A DNA stretch of 64,000 nucleotides from Pyxidicoccus sp. MSG2 (GCF_026626705.1 NZ_JAPNKC010000001.1:4588001-4652000), one strand, 5' to 3'; counted from the first letter of the stretch, positions 34,825 to 50,300 are shown. A program made the numbers and translations. The notes: generated by a model from the letters alone, not told the origin.

Positions 34825-37800
34825 GGTGATTCCCTGGAACGCGCGCGCCGGGGGGCGCGCTTCCCCGAACTAGGCGGTGCGACTGACAGGGCCGTTGCCG
34901 CCCAGCGGCAGGCCCTGCACGAACTGGTCGGCCAGCGCGCGGTGCTTGCTGTCGTCCAGGCGCTCGTTGATGAGCTTGCCGGCCACCTCAATCGACAGGT
35001 CCACCGCCATGGCGCGGACCTCGGCGATGGCCTTCGTCTTCTGCTCCTCAATCTCGCGGCGGGCGCTGAGCTTCAGCTCCTCGGCCTCCTTGCGGCTCTT
35101 GGCCATCAGCTCCTCGCGGAACTTCTCCATCTCCGCCTGGATGCGGCGGGTGTCCTCGGCGGCCTGGCGACGGGCCTCGGCGATGGCCGTCTTCTGGTCG
35201 GCGAGCAGCTTCTCCGCCTCGGCGCGCTCACGCTTGGCGCTCTCGACGGCGTTGGCAATCTGCTTCTCGCGCTCCTGCACCAGCTGCAGGATGGGCCCCC
35301 ACGCCTTCCAGCGCAGGACGAAGAAGACGATGACGAAGGTGACCAGGGTCCAGAAGATGAGGCCCGGTTGGACCGACACGAAGCTGCTGGCGGCGAGGAC
35401 AGGGGGCAGGAGCATGGCAGGTGTCCGGCGTGAGGGAGGGAGGGTGCGAAATCGACGGGGACTGCGACCGGCGAAAGCCGGCACCCGCGATGGACACCCG
35501 CGGGTACCGGCCTCGAGTCCGGTGAAGCTTCGGACTGCGCTCGCCCTTAGGAGGCCTTGGTGGCGAGCAGGATGCAGACGACCAGCGCGAACAGCGTGGC
35601 GCCTTCGATGAGGGCCGCGGCGATGATCATGGTGGTGCGGATGTCACCACCGGCGGCCGGCTGACGGCCCGTGGCGTCCATGGCGGCGGCGGCGAGCTTA
35701 CCGATGCCGAGGCCGGCGCCGATGATGGAGAGGCCAGCGCCGATACCGGCGGAGAGGAAGGCGAGAGCGAGGTTCGTCATGGGAGCACTTCTGCTTTCGT
35801 AGGTGATGACCCGCTTGTGGGGGGGTCGGTTTCATCCCTTTGGGACTACCTCCAGCGGCCTTTCGAACCGCCGGGTCTTCAACGCGGGGCGCCTGAGAGC
35901 GCGCGCCTCGCCAACTCGTCAGTGGTGGGCGCCGCCGTGGTCGTGGCTGGCGCCACCCTCGTGGCCGTGGTCATCGTGCCCGTGGTGGCCCATGGCGACA
36001 CCCATGCCGATGAACAGCGCGGACAGCATCGTGAAGACGTACGCCTGCACGAAGGCCACGAACAGCTCCAGCAGGTAGATGGCGAAGGCGAAGGGCACGC
36101 TCACCGCGGCAACCCCGGGGTGGCCGAGGATGAAGATGAGGCCCAGGAGGAAGAAGAGGACGACGTGGCCCGCCAGCATGTTGGCGAACAGACGCATCGT
36201 GAGGGCGAAGGGCTTGGTGAACAGGCCCAGGATTTCCACCGGAATCATGATGGGCCACAGCCACGGGGCCACACCGCCGGTCAGGTGCTTGAGGTAGCCG
36301 CCGATGCCCGCCGCGCGGATGCTGGCCACCTGGGTGACGATGAAGGTGCACACCGCCAGGGCCAGCGTGACGGCGATGTTGCCGGTGGCCGTGGACATCC
36401 AGGGCACCAGGCCCAGCAGGTTCATGAAGAGGATGAAGAAGAACGCCGTCAGGAGGTACGGCACGTAGCGCGGGCCCTCCTCCTTGCCGATGTTCTTGAT
36501 GGCCAGCTCGTCGCGCACGAAGAGCACCAGCATCTCGATGAGGTTGGCGCCCGTGCCGCGCGGCACCAGCTTCGTCTTGTCGCGGTTGCTCCAGACGAGC
36601 ATGGTGATGAGCAGCAGGGCCGCCGACGCGAACATGAACACCGTGTGCTTGGTGAGGGACAGGTCCAGACAGCCCGACATGAGGCCCGGCATCACCTCGC
36701 CGTGGTCCGTCATCGTCGGCGTGCACGCGCCGTCATGGAAGGGGATGAGGAGGGTGGGCAGCGTCCCCAGGTGGATGGGCTGGCCCAGGGGGACCTCAAT
36801 CTCCATCTCCCGCGAGTCGGTGACGTGGTGGAGGATGTACCCCGGCACGTCTTCACCGTGCTCACCGGCAGCGGCGGCATCGTGCCCACCGGCGGCGGCG
36901 CCGTGCTCTCCAACGCCGGCCTCACCGTGCTCCGGAGAGGCCCACGCCACGGCCGCGAACAGACTGGCGACCAGCACCATTGCCTTGCGCATCACTCGTC
37001 TCCGCCCGCCGCGCCCTTGGACGCGGCTATCACGTGGCTCACTTCAATCAACTGCAGCGCGAAGTAGACGCCGAAGAAACCGGCGACGAATGGCAACGCC
37101 GCCATTCCCCGCGACATCACGCCCACCAACCCCGCCAGCACACTCACGGCCCTGAGGCCGAACACCACACCCACCACCTTCAGCGCGGCGTTGAGGTCCT
37201 TCCGCACCGCCCGCCGGTTCAGCAGCAGCGCCACCACTCCGCTGACCGCCGCCAACCCCACACCCCACAGCGCGGAGACCTTGTCCTCCACCAGCTTCGG
37301 CAGCAGCGCGGCGACTGCCACGCCTACCACCACCACGCCCGCCTCCAACCCCGCGTGGAACCCGAAGGAGTCCTTCCCAGCGCCCTTCGCCGTCACTTCC
37401 GCTTCCCCAGTCGGGCCATCTCCCGGAGGAATCCGTAGAAGCCCACGCAAATCCCCAACAGGCTCAGTCCCACCAGCAGCCACGGCCCCGTCCCCAGCCA
37501 CTTGTCCAGCCAGTAGCCGCCCAACACACCCACCACCGCGCCACCCGTCAGCTTCCACACCGCCGCGATGTAGGGCTCCGCGGCCCTCATCTGGCGCGCC
37601 GTCTCGCCCAGCTCGCTGCCGTCCGAAGCCGGCTTGTCTTCCCGGGGCTCCTTCTCCGCCATTCGGACGCCTCCCCAAACCCCGGGAAAACCTCGGGTTT
37701 CCAGCCGCCACCCGACCCCGTCCCCAGCACGCGCGGGCGCCGCTTAGCACCGAATGCGCGGCACACGCAACCGGTACCGTCCAGGCCTGGACACCGGCCC

Positions 37801-40800
37801 ACAGCGGCGATTGCGGCATCCGGAAGCTGCGCTATCGCGATCTGCCCGAGCAGGGGAGAAAACCCCCGCCCCACCGCCTGGTGTGCCGATGGGAGGGCAG
37901 GCCTGAAGCGCCCCGCCCCCTGTCCGCCATCCAGGCCCGGGGAGTCGTATGGGCCCCCATCAAGGAGGGCGCAGGGGCAGGCCGCTCCGTCTCCCTGGCA
38001 GCCGGGGCTCCAGCGCTTGCACCGTCGCTCCTCGTCGCCCGGGGACGCGCGTCGCCAGCTTGCTCATGCACATCCCATCCGTATCTCGGAGGACTCCATG
38101 CCGAAGCCCCTCGCGCTCACGTCCCCCCGCTTCAAGGACGGAGACCTCATCCCCATCGCCTACACGGGCGAGGGCGATGACCTCTCCCCACCCCTGCAGT
38201 GGTCGAACCCGCCGGCCGGGACGAAGAGCCTGGCGCTCATCGTGGAGGACCCGGACGCGCCGGACCCGCAGAACCCACAGATGACCTGGTCCCACTGGGT
38301 CCTCTACAACATCCCTCCCGGGGCGCAGGCGCTGCCCGAGGGCGCCACCCCGGACGTGCTCCCCGCGGGCGCGCGCCAGGGGATGAACGACTGGAAGCGC
38401 CAGGGCTACGGCGGCCCCATGCCGCCGGTGGGCCGCCACCGCTACTACTTCCGGCTGTACGCGCTGGACACCGTGCTGCCGGACCTGGGCCGCACCTCGC
38501 GCCTGGACCTGCTGGACGCCATGGATGGCCACATCCTCGGCGAGGCGGAGCTCATCGGCCTGTACCAGAAGGTCCACCACCGCGGCGCGGAGTACCACGC
38601 GGGCGGCGCGCCTCGCTGAAGCCCGCGACGTGCGCAACGGCCCTCGCGCCCCGTCTTGCCGACGGGGCGCGCCGGCCGCTGCCCGGAGCCCGCCTCGCCG
38701 GAGGTGGCCCGCTGACACGTGCCGGCCCCGCCGTTCTAGTGGGAAGCCCTGAGGAGAGGGCCCTTGCTGTGGGCTGGTGGGCGAAGTGATGGGGTCACCC
38801 CTACCCCCCGACTTGAAAGCAGTGGAAGAGTTGGGGGGCCGTGACTGCCGCCACCCAACTCCGGGCTACCTACAGCCCCTTCGATGAGATGCCCCTGGGC
38901 GTCGCCGTCATCAGGGACCGTCGCTTCGTGTACATGAACGAGGCCCTGGTGACGTTCCTGGGACGCCCCTACGAGTCGCTCCTGGGGCAGCCCTTCACGT
39001 CGGCGCTGGACGAGGCCAGCGCGGCGGAGCTGGCCGGCCGTCACGCGCGGCGGGTGCGGGGCGAGCACGTCCCCTCCACCTACGAGGCGACGGTGCGCAC
39101 CGCCCTGGGCGACCGGCGCACGGAGATGACCGTCATCCCCAACGGGAAGGACTTCGTGGTGATGGTGCGGGACGCCACCTCGCGCAACTGGCGCCGCACG
39201 GTGCTGCAGCGGCTGGCGGAGCTGGGCGCGGGGCTGCCCGCGCTGCGCACCGAGGGCGAGGTGCTGCGCCGGATGTTCTCCGGGCTGGAGGAGCTGGGGC
39301 TGGCCTTCGCCTGGCTGTCCCCCGAGGGCCCGGGTGTGCGCCTGGGGCAGACCTTCGTGCCCCCGGGGCTGGTGCCCGCGGAGGCCCGGACGCTGAGCGG
39401 CCGCTGGGTGCGGGACGTGGTGGGCCAGTGGCCCCAGGTGCTGGAGCGGGCCTGGAGCGAGGGCGCGGCCTACTCGCCGGAGCTGCCGCAGGAGGCAGGG
39501 CGGTTCCTGGAGGCGGGTGCCCCGGCCCTGGCGGACGAGGTGCGCGTGGGCCTGCAGCGGGCGGGGCAGCCCCACGTCATCGCGGTGCGCATCGACGTGG
39601 AGGGACAGGGGCGGGCGATGCTGGCGCTGGCGGGGGACTGGCTTCGCGAGGAGGAGCTGCCGTCGGCGCGGCTCTTCGGCGCCCAGGTGTCCGCGGCGCT
39701 GGACGCGGCGCTCACCATCTCCCGGCTGTCCGCGCAGAACACGGCGCTGGCCGCGCTCAACCGGCTGGCGTCGGAGGCGGCCTCGGCGCCGCATCCACAT
39801 GCCTTCTTCGGCCCGGGCACCGCGGAAATCGTCGACCTGCTGGGCTGCGACGCGGTGGCCCTGCTGCTGCCGATGGACGGCGCGCCGGAGATGGAGCTGG
39901 CGTACGCGAGCGGGCTGGAGGACGACACGTCGGAGCGCTTCGCCCACGTGTGGCAGGCGGGTGGCCTGTCCGTCCAGGCGCAGCGGGACGGAGCCCCGCT
40001 GGAGCGGGACGTGAAGTCCTGCCCCGGCCTGCTGCGCGAGGAGCTGTCGCGGCAGGGCTTCGACACCGTGGTGGTGGTGCCGCTGCGGGTGCGCTCGCGA
40101 GGCGTGGGCACCCTCACCGTGCTCTTCCGCGAGCGGCGGCCGCTCACCCCGCTGGAGCGCGAGACGCTGCAGGCCATGGGCAGCCACTTCGCGGCGGCCA
40201 TCGAGTCCCACCGGCTGCTGCACGAACTGCGCGGGCGCGCGGAGGACATGGCCCTGCTGCACGAGGTGGCCAAGGCGCTGGCGGCCACGCTGGAGCTGGA
40301 CAAGCTGATGGCCACCGGCGTCACCAGCCTGGCGCGCATCGTCGACACGCCGGATGCCTACGTGCTCCTGCCGGACATCACCGGTGAGCGGCTGGAGTTC
40401 CGCTCCGCGACGGGATGCCACCAGGAGCTGCTCGGGCGGAGCCTCCCCCTGCTGCCCGCCTACTCCTCGCTGGCGGCACTGGCCTTCCACACGCGCGAGG
40501 CGGTGCTCGTGGAGGACGCCGAGGCGGACCTGCGCGTCAACCAGGAGCTGCGGCGCGCGTCGGGTGGGCGCGCCTTCCTGGTGCTGCCGCTGGTGGTCCA
40601 CGAGCGCACGGTGGGCGTCATCATGGCGGTGGAGACGCGGTGGCCGCGCCGCTTCACGCCCGCGGAGGTGGAGCGGGCGAGCGCCATCGCCAACCAGTTC
40701 GCGCTGGCCCGCGAGGGCGCGCGACTGGTGGAGGACCTGAAGGCGAGCTACGTGGAGCTGGCGCGGACGCAGGCGCAGCTCGTGCGCCGCGAGCGGCTGG

Positions 40801-41286
40801 CGGCGCTGGGCGAGCTGTCCGCGGTGGTGGCGCACGAGGTGCGCAACCCGCTGGGCGCCATCTTCAACTCGGTGGCGTCCATCCGCCGCATCATCGGTCC
40901 GGACAGCCCGGCGGTGCCACTGGTGGACATCGTGGGCGAGGAGGCGGACCGGCTCAACCGCATCGTCGCGGACCTGCTCACCTTCGCGCGGCCGCCCGCG
41001 CCGCACCCGTACGCGGTGCCGCTGTCGCCGCTGGTGGAGGACGCGGTGCGAGGCGCGCTGGCGGAGGCGGCCGGCAAGGTGCGCGTGGAATTGGAGCTGT
41101 CCAACGACGTGCCGTCGGTGACGGTGGACGAGCGGATGATGCGGCAGGCCTTCCTCAACCTGGCCATCAACGCGGTGCAGGCCATGCCCCAGGGCGGCAT
41201 GCTGCGCGCCAGCGTGCGGCGCGCACCGGGCACGCCGGAGGTGGAGGTGCAGTTCGCCGACAGCGGCCCGGGCATCTCCCCCGAGG

Positions 41287-41325
<39 letters not shown>

Positions 41326-44300
41326 CCAAGGGCACCGGCCTGGGTCTCGCGGTGGTGAAGCGCATCATCGAGTCGCACCAGGGACGGGTGGCGCTGGAGT
41401 CCCAGCCGGGACAGGGCACCACCTTCCGGCTCTACCTGCCCCTGGATGGGTCGGGCCAGGGGCCGCTGGTCGAGGGCTTCTGAGGCTACGGGTGCCCCAG
41501 CGCCCAGGCCACGCCGAGCCCCACCGCGCACGCCCCGGCGAAGATGCCCGCGGCGAGCAGGGCACGACGGCCCCGTGACGGGGTGGGCGTCGCCGCCTCG
41601 CCCTCACCGGTGATGGCGCGGACCAGTTCCTGCCGCCGCGCCTCCACCGACGCCGAGTCCAGCGACTGGGAGATGTCCACGCCGAAGCCCACCTGCGTCT
41701 CGCGCGGCGCGCGGGGTGGCACGGACTTCACGGAGGTGATGGCCCGTGGTGCCATCACCGGCGTCACGGTGGCCTCCCTGCCAGTGGGCACGGGAGAAGG
41801 CCGGGCCCCGCTGGCCCGCGAGGCCTCGGCCTGTTCGATGGCCACGAGGACCTTCGACACCTCCAGGGCCTCGGTGGCGGCGGCGTCCGGCACGCGCCCG
41901 CCGGGCGCGGGCACCTTCGAGGCCTCCAGTGCTTCGGTGACGGCGGCGTCCGCGCCGGGCGTCCCTACCCCGTACATCGCGGTCCTGCCGGCCGTACCTC
42001 CCCCCCGCGCACCCTGGGCCTCGGCGTCCGCGCGCTCCCGCGGAACGAAGTCCTCGGGCGTGTCGATGCCGCTGTGCTCGAAGGCGAGCGCGTTGGGCGG
42101 GGTGAGCACGGCGACGCTCACCTCGCGCTCGGTGCGCTTGCGGGAGGCGTCCTCGCGCAGCAAATCTCGAAGCGCGTTCTCCTCCGCCACCTTCTCGCGC
42201 GGGAAGGCGCTCTCCATGAGGCGCGCGACGTCCGCGTCCCCCACGTTCGGAGTCAGCTTCACCTTGATGCGCGCCAGCTCCTCGCCCAGCGCCACCGCGT
42301 CCGGGAAGCGGTGCTCCGGCTCGGACGCGAGCGCCCGCATCAGCAGCGCATCCAGGCTCGCCGGCACGCCCTGCCGGATGCGCCCCGCGGGCTCCCACGT
42401 CGGGTACGCCGCGCGCCGCCAGCGCTCCACCGGGTCGCCACGCTGCGCCAGCGGCCTCCAGGCGACGAGCTCCCACAAGAGCGCGCCCGCCGCGTACACG
42501 TCCGCGCGCCGGTCCACGAAGCGCTTGCGCGCCTGCTCCGGCGACATGTACGTCAGGTTGCCAATCACCACCCGCGGCGCCGTCTGCTGCTCCTTCAGCG
42601 TGGACTGGGCCGCGCCGAAGTCGATGATCTTCACCTCGCCCGCGTAGCTGAGGCACACGTTGGCGGGGGACAAATCCCGGTGCACCAGGTGCAGCGGGTG
42701 GCCCTCCTCGTCCTTCGCGTCGTGCGCGTACGCGAGCCCCTCACACAGCCGCTGGCCCAGGTGCAGCAGGATGCCGAGCGGAATGGTTCTTCCGAGCTGC
42801 CGCAGCCGGTACGCGAGCCGGCTCAGCGTCTTGCCCTGCACGTACTCCATGGACAGGTAGAGCTGCCCGTCCACCTCGCCCATGGCGTACACGCGGGCGA
42901 TGTTCGGGTGCGCGAGCCGCACCATCACCCGGGCCTCGTCGCGGAAGCGGCCGACGAAGCGCGGGTCCGCCATGAGCTGCGGGAGGACCTTCTTCACCAC
43001 GCACGCGTGACGCTGCGACTCCTCACGCGCGAGGAACACCTCACCCATGCCCCCGGCGCCAATGCGGCGCACGAGGGTATAGGGACCGAAGCGAACGGGG
43101 CCCGCCAGGGGCTCCGGCTCAACCGGTCTTGCCAAGCGAACGGAAGGCCTTTCTCGCCGCCGCGAGCACGTGCGCCACTTCCGGCTCGCCAATGGCCAGC
43201 GAAACGAACGCCGCCTCGAACTGGCTCGGCGGCAGGTAGACGCCCTCGTTCAGCATGGCGTGGAAGAAGCGCCCGAAGCGCGCCGTGTCCGCCTTCTTGG
43301 CGGTGGGGTAGTCGTAGACGGCCTCGCTCGTGAAGAACACGGTGAGCATGCTGCCCACGCGGTTGATGGTAACGGGCACCTCCGCGGCCTTCGCCTCGGC
43401 GGCGAGCCCTTCCGCCAGCATGCGGCTCACCTCCTCCAGTCGCTTGTAGGTGCCGGGCGCCGCGAGCGCCTTGAGGCACGCCATGCCCGCGGCCACCGCC
43501 ACCGGGTTCCCCGACAGCGTGCCGGACTGGTACACCGGCCCCGCCGGCGCCACCTTCGACATGATGTCCGCCCGGCCGCCGTACGCGCCCAGCGGCATGC
43601 CACCGCCAATCACCTTGGCCATGGTGGTCAGGTCCGGCTTCAGCCCGTACAGCTCCTGCGCGCCGCCGCGCGCCAGCCGGAAGCCCGTCATCACCTCGTC
43701 CATGACGAACAGCACGCCGTGCTTCTGGCAGAGCGCCTGCAAGCCCTCGAGGTAGCCCGGCTTCGGCACCAGCACGCCCATGTTGCCCACCACCGGCTCG
43801 ATGATGGCGCAGGCGATGTCCTTGCCCTTCTCCGCGAAGAGGCGCTCCACGGCGCCCAGGTCGTTGAAGGGCGCGGTGAGGGTCAGCTTCGCGAGCGCCT
43901 GCGGCACGCCCGGCGAGTCCGGCAGGCCCAGCGTCTCCACGCCGCTGCCCGCCTTCACGAGGAAGGGGTCGCCCGCGCCGTGGAAGCAGCCCTCGAACTT
44001 GAGGATGAAGTCGCGGCCGGTGAAGCCGCGCGCGACGCGGATGGCGGCCACGGTGGCCTCGGTGCCGCTGGAGACCAGGCGCACCATCTCCACCGCCGGC
44101 AGGGTGGCGCAGATGAGCTCGGCGAACTCCACCTCGGCCGCGGTGGGCGCGCCGAAGGTGGTGCCGCGCTTCGCCGCGTCGATGATGGCGTCGATGATGG
44201 GCGGGTACGCGTGGCCGAGGATGAGCGGACCCCAGCTGCCGACGAGGTCGACGTAGCGGTTGCCGTCCACGTCCGTGAGCCACGCGCCAGCGCCCTCACG

Positions 44301-47300
44301 GAAGAAGACGGGGTCACCTCCCACGCCTCGGAAGGCGCGCACCGGAGAGTTCACCCCACCCGGGATGCGCGCCTGCGCACGGGAGAAGAGGGCCTGACTG
44401 TGAGCGTGGTTCATGGCGCGTTCCATAACACGCGGCCCGGGCCCGCCTGCCGTCTACCCTCGCCCGCTCCCATGCCCACCGCTTCTCCGTTCCGTCAGGA
44501 CCCGATTATGGACACCGCCCACGGGAACGGAAGAAACCGACTTCACCGTAAATCGTTCTGGATTGGATTCTTCGCAGTCGGGCTCCGTGAACAGTGTGCA
44601 ACGGCCCTCTTCAGGAACGCCTGAAGGCGTGGACGCGCGGGACGACGCGAGCGGTGCGCGTGGCGGCCTGACTGGTGGGCAGCGCGGCGGGCTTGCAGCC
44701 GGTGGCGGCCCGGAGTCCGTCATCGCACCTTCCGCTGGAGACGGGCCCGGAATCCCGAGCACGCCCCCACCCTTCCCTTTACCTTCGTGCCCGCAAACCC
44801 CGGCGGGGCTCGGACCTCCGGCACTGGCCCCACGGCGCTTGGAGAGACGCGCATGACGCAGAAGACGATGGAAGCACGGAAGGCGCTCGGCACGAGCGAC
44901 CTGAAGGTCTCGCCGCTGTGCCTGGGCGGCAACGTGTTCGGCTGGACGTGCGACGAGGCCACCTCGTTCGCGGTGCTCGACGCCTACCTCGAGGGCGGCG
45001 GCAACTTCATCGACACGGCGGACGTGTACTCGCGCTGGGTGCCGGGCAACCAGGGCGGCGAGTCGGAGACGATTCTCGGGAAGTGGCTGACGGAGCGAGG
45101 CGCGCGCAACCGCGTGGTCATCGCGACGAAGGTGGGCGCGCAGGTGGAGAGCGGCTCCGGCCTGGGCCGGGAGCACATCCTGCGCGCCGTTGAGGACTCG
45201 CTGCGCCGGCTCCGGGTGGACACCATCGACCTGTACTACGCCCACTACGAGGACACGAAGACACCCGTCGAGGACACGATGGAGGCCTTCGACTCACTCG
45301 TGCGCGCCGGCAAGGTGCGCGCGCTGGGTGCGAGCAACCACTCTCCGCAGCAGCTCACCGATTCGCTGGAGGCCTCGAAGCGCGAGAAGCTCGCCCGCTA
45401 TACGGTGCTGCAACCGGAGTACAACCTCGTCGCGCGCTCCCACTTCGAGGGGACGCTGCGCGAGCTGTGCGAGCCCGAGGGAATCTCGGTGGTCCCCTAC
45501 TACGGGCTCGCCTCCGGCTTCCTCACCGGCAAGTACCGCAAGGGCCAGCCGACGCCGCATTCTCCTCGCGCCGCGGGCGTCCTGAAGAAATACGACAACG
45601 CGCGCGGCTGGGGCGTGCTGGAGGCGATGGACGGCGTGTCCAAGCGCCATGGCGCGTCGCTCGCACAGGTGGCGCTCGCGTGGCTCGGTGCCCAGCGCAC
45701 CGTCGTCTCTCCCATCGCGAGCGCGACGTCCGTCGAGCAGGTGCGGGATTTGCTCGGGGCGTTCAAGTTGAGACTGGACGCGGAAGACCTGCGCGCGTTG
45801 GACGTTGCGTCCTCGCGCGAGCCCTGAGCAGGCTCGGATGCCATGAGCGAGTCCACGACCCTGAAGACGGCCGACCTCTGCGACGAGCACGCGGGTACGG
45901 CGCACTTTCAAATCGCCGAGCCCGGCTTCCTCGACTACGGAGGCCGGCGCGCCTTCTCCGGCCCCATCAGCACGGTGCGCGCGCCCGAGGACAACTCCCT
46001 GGTGCGCAAGGCGCTGGAGGAGCCGGGCCAGGGCCGCGTGCTCGTGGTGGACGGCGGAGGCAGCCGCCGCTGCGCGCTGGTGGGAGACATCCTGGCCATG
46101 CTCGCGGAGAAGAACGGCTGGGCCGGCGTGGTGGTGAATGGCTGCATCCGCGACGCGGAGGAGGTGGGCCGCACCGCCGTCGGCGTGAAGGCGCTCGGCA
46201 CGCATCCGCTCAAGAGCAGCAAGCGCAACGAGGGCCAGCGCGACGTGGAGGTGCGCTTCGCCGGCGTCACCTTCAAGCCGGGCCACCACCTCTACGCGGA
46301 TGCGGACGGCATCGTCACGTCGGAGAAGGCACTGCGCTGAGACCCTCTGGCGCACAGCGGTGAGGAGTCCCTGTGCGCACTCGGGATGTGGAGTGCGGTC
46401 AGGCGAACCCGTCCGGCACCAAGCCCACGGAGGCGCGCTCAGCGTGCTTCCCGCGCCCACGCCTCACGAGGCCAGATGACCGCCGTCGTGTCCGTGCTCC
46501 CCGAGGCCAGCCACCGGCCATCCGCGGAGAAGGCCACGGCGCGCACGTCATCGCGATGTCCTTCGAGCACTCCGAGCAGCCGACCATCCAGCCCGCACAC
46601 GCGCACCTGCCCGTTCTGGTTCCCGAGTGCCACGTGCTGACTGTCCTCGGTGAAGGCGAAGGCCGAGATGGGCACCGGCGACTCCAGCTTGCGCTGGCGC
46701 TCCGGGTGCTCGAGGTCGACGAGGACGAGCGTGCACGGCTGCTCGATGAAGGCGAACCACCGGTCGTCCGGGGTGAACCGCAGTTGCCACGGCGTCGTGT
46801 CGCGAGGGAACTGCTCGCTGCACAGCACCCGACGGTCCAGGTCCCAGATGCGGATGACGGTAGGGGCCGCCGGCGGCGACCTGTAGCTCTCCCACGTCGC
46901 CAGGAAGCGCCCGTTCCGGGAGAGCGCGCGAGCCTCGCCCTTCACGATGGGCAGGGGCACCCTCCGGAGCTGCCGACCCGTGCGCGCGTCGTGCACGATG
47001 GCGGGCCGCTCCTCTTCATCCTCGCGGACGTGCGCGAGCAGCGCGGCGTCACCCGACCAACTGACGTGGTACGGCCTGAAGCCTCCCTCGGCTTCCACCT
47101 CGGCGCCCGTGAGGGCGTCGACGATGACGTCCGGCCTCGTGGAGACCCACATGGTCCCGTCCGCCAGGCATGAGTGCTCGATGAAGCAGTGCCGCGCCCA
47201 GAACTGGCGGTACACGTCGTCACAGGTCACCTGGGTGCCCGTCGCGCAATCCCAGACGCGCAGGGTGCCATCCCACGCGTAGGTCAGCAGCCGGCGCCCA

Positions 47301-50300
47301 TCGCGGGAGAAGGTGACATCCCTGACACCGTTCCGGTGGGCGCGAGCCGGCCCCATCCTTCCCGTCGACACCTCCAGCGGCAGGAGTGTGGGGCCCCTCC
47401 CATAGAAGGCCACGTAGCGCCCATCGGGAGAAGGCACCGGCCGTCCCAATTCGCCACCGCAGTCCGTGGGCAGGGGGAACTCCCGCACCATTGCCCCGTG
47501 ACGGTGCAGCTCGACCGTGCCGTCCCCCATCTTCACCAGCGTGCCGTCGGGGAGGAAGCACCGCGCGAACGGTTCACGTTCAGGTTCGGTGGGCACCTGC
47601 GTGCCCGTACGCGTGTGGAAGGTCATGGGAGACGGCTGCCCCTGCACCTCGAATGCGCAGGTCACCTGCTGGCCGTCTCGGGAGAAATGCAGCCAGGGCA
47701 GGTAACCCGCGACGCCGTGCACCGCCCATTGCAGGGCTCCCGTCTTGAAGTCGAACGCGCACAGGCGGGCGGCCCGGTAGGCCCTCCACGGCTGCTCGAG
47801 GGTGAAGACCTGCGTGCCGTCAGGCGAGAAGGTGACGAACTCGGTGCCGGCGACCGCGTCCTCCGGGCACACCCGGCGAAGGGGCTCGTCATGCTCCAGG
47901 TCGAGCACGGCGAAGCCATCCGGTGCTTCGGTCGCGGCCAGCAGCGTCCGACCATCGCGCGCGAGGGAGAGACTGCGCACGGCTCGCGCGGGCGTCCAGC
48001 GCCGCAGCTCTGTGCCGTCCTCCGCGTTCCACAGCCGAACCGTGCCGTCGTGCGCCGCCGTCACGATGCGCTCCGCGGACACGTAGAGCGCCGCGCGCAG
48101 GATGTCGGTGTGGCCCGACAGGGCGACACGCTCGCGGCCGTCCTCCAGGTCCCATACACGAGCCGTCAGCCCCTTGGCCGACACGAGCCGCCGGGAGTCG
48201 GGCGAGAAGCCGACCGCGAACATTCCGCCGAGCGTCGTATCCGGGGGATGCCAGAAGCGGTGGGTGCCACAACGGGAGAGGGCTCCTGGGGGGAGCGCAT
48301 CACCGAAGACGTCCAGCCGGGCGGGTTCGCGCATATCGGGGCACGCGCGCAGACGGCCAGCATCAGGATTCCTGACGGGAAGCGGCGCCCTCTACCCGCG
48401 CCGCCACCACTTCTTCCGCGCCGCCCGCACGTCGGACCAGTCCACCAGACAGTCCTGCACGTCCTCCTGACCGCGCTGCGCGTCGGGCATGTCGCCGGAC
48501 TCCACGCGGGCAATCAGCTCCGGCAGCCGCTCATAGAACGTGGGCGAGCGGTACTGCGGGTGCAGCGTCCACAGGCCCGGCGCCGTGCCCTGGAAGTCCA
48601 GCCGCCACAGTCCGCGCCGGACCAGGGTCCTCGTGATGAGGTTCTCCGGCTCGCGGTACGGCGGATTGCCCGCACGCAGCGCGCGCAGCACATGGATGGG
48701 AGGCGCCAGCCGTGCGCGCAGCGGGCCCACGCGACGCACGAAGGCGTCCCGGTCCATGAAGAAGACGCGGCTGCTGAAGCGACGGTAGCGAAAGGCGCCA
48801 GGCACTCGCCCGTCCGGCTCGAACCAGCGCGGGGCTCCCGCCACCGTGCCATCCGCCCGGGGCGGCCCCGACAGCGGACTGCAGCTCACCAATTCCTCGC
48901 GCGTGGCGAGCTGCGCCTCGGCCTCCGCCATCCAGGTGCGCGAGCCGCCGCCGATGAGCATGTCCGCGTCCAGGTGCAGCACGTGCCGATGCGCCGCCGC
49001 CGCCAGCCCGAAGAAGTACGAGTGGTACGGCCCTCCGCGCGAGTCCTTCATCGGCAGCCGCGTGCCCCCGAAGAACTGCTCGGACAAAGCCCGGGTCGTC
49101 TCCGGCGAGTAGTCCACCGGCACCACGCGGATGCGCGAGTCACCGGCGGATAGCTCAGCCAGCAGCCGCTCCATCTTCGGCTTCCGCTCCTCCCACGCTC
49201 CCGCGAAGCGCGCACCCTGGCTGCGGTGCAGGTCGATGACCAGCAGCACCTCCTGCACGGAGGGACCGAGCTGGCGGAGCTGATGCGGGAGGATGAGCCG
49301 CGCGTGCAGATAATCCGTGGGCGCGAGGTTGATTTGCAGGGTGACGGGACTCACTGCGTGTCCCCTTGCCACACCCGAGCCTCACGACACAACCCACGGA
49401 AATGCACGCCCCGGGGATCGAACCCGGCGAAGTCGGTACGTCAGACCGATGCCGTCTCCAGCTGGCTCGGCGTGCAGACAACATGTGGTCCTGGCAGGAG
49501 TCGAACCCGCGGCCTCTCGGTTCGCACCCGAGCGCTCTCAATCCACTGAGCTACAGGACCTCAAAACAAGACATGTGGCCCTGGCAGGGATCGAACCTGC
49601 GACCTCTCGGTTCGCAACCGAGTGCTCTCATCCGCTGAGCTACAGGACCCAAGGGAACTGTGAGTGCCCCGTACGGGAGTCGAACCCGTCTTTCCGCATT
49701 GAGAGTGCGGTGTCCTCCGCCAATAGACGAACGGGGCAGGAGGGATGCTGCGAACGAAGGAACCCGGAAATGCGAGAGGCCGGGTTCCCTCTGGGAGCCC
49801 GGCCTCTGGCCTCATCACGCCCTGTCAGACAACGGGGCGCGGAGACTCAGAGTCGGGGTCGGCTGTCACGGAAGGAAGCGATTCCGTCCAGCCACTCGAG
49901 CTCGTCAGGGACGGGCTCGGGCTCGGTGTTCGCGGCCAGAACGGCGAGGCCACGGACAAGGTCGTTACGACGGTCGATGTTCTTCATGGGTCACCGCTCC
50001 TTTCAGAGGGAAATGACGTGCGGGAAACGCGTCTCCTGACACGGGGTTTTCGCTCGCGCGCTCGCCTGCCCTACGCTCGCGCCATGACGGAAAAGGACCG
50101 GCTCACGCAGATATGGGACGAGCACGCCGCGTCGGATGCCTGCTACGAGCGCGAGGTGGCGCTGCTCGAGGAACTGGGCCTTCCGGGCGAGGAGACGGAG
50201 GCGTCGGACTACGCGACGCTCACCCCCGAGGACCGCGTGCGCCTGGCCAGGGGCGTGATGGAGCTGCGGCGAAGCTCCCGACTCTTCGAGGAGGGCTTCA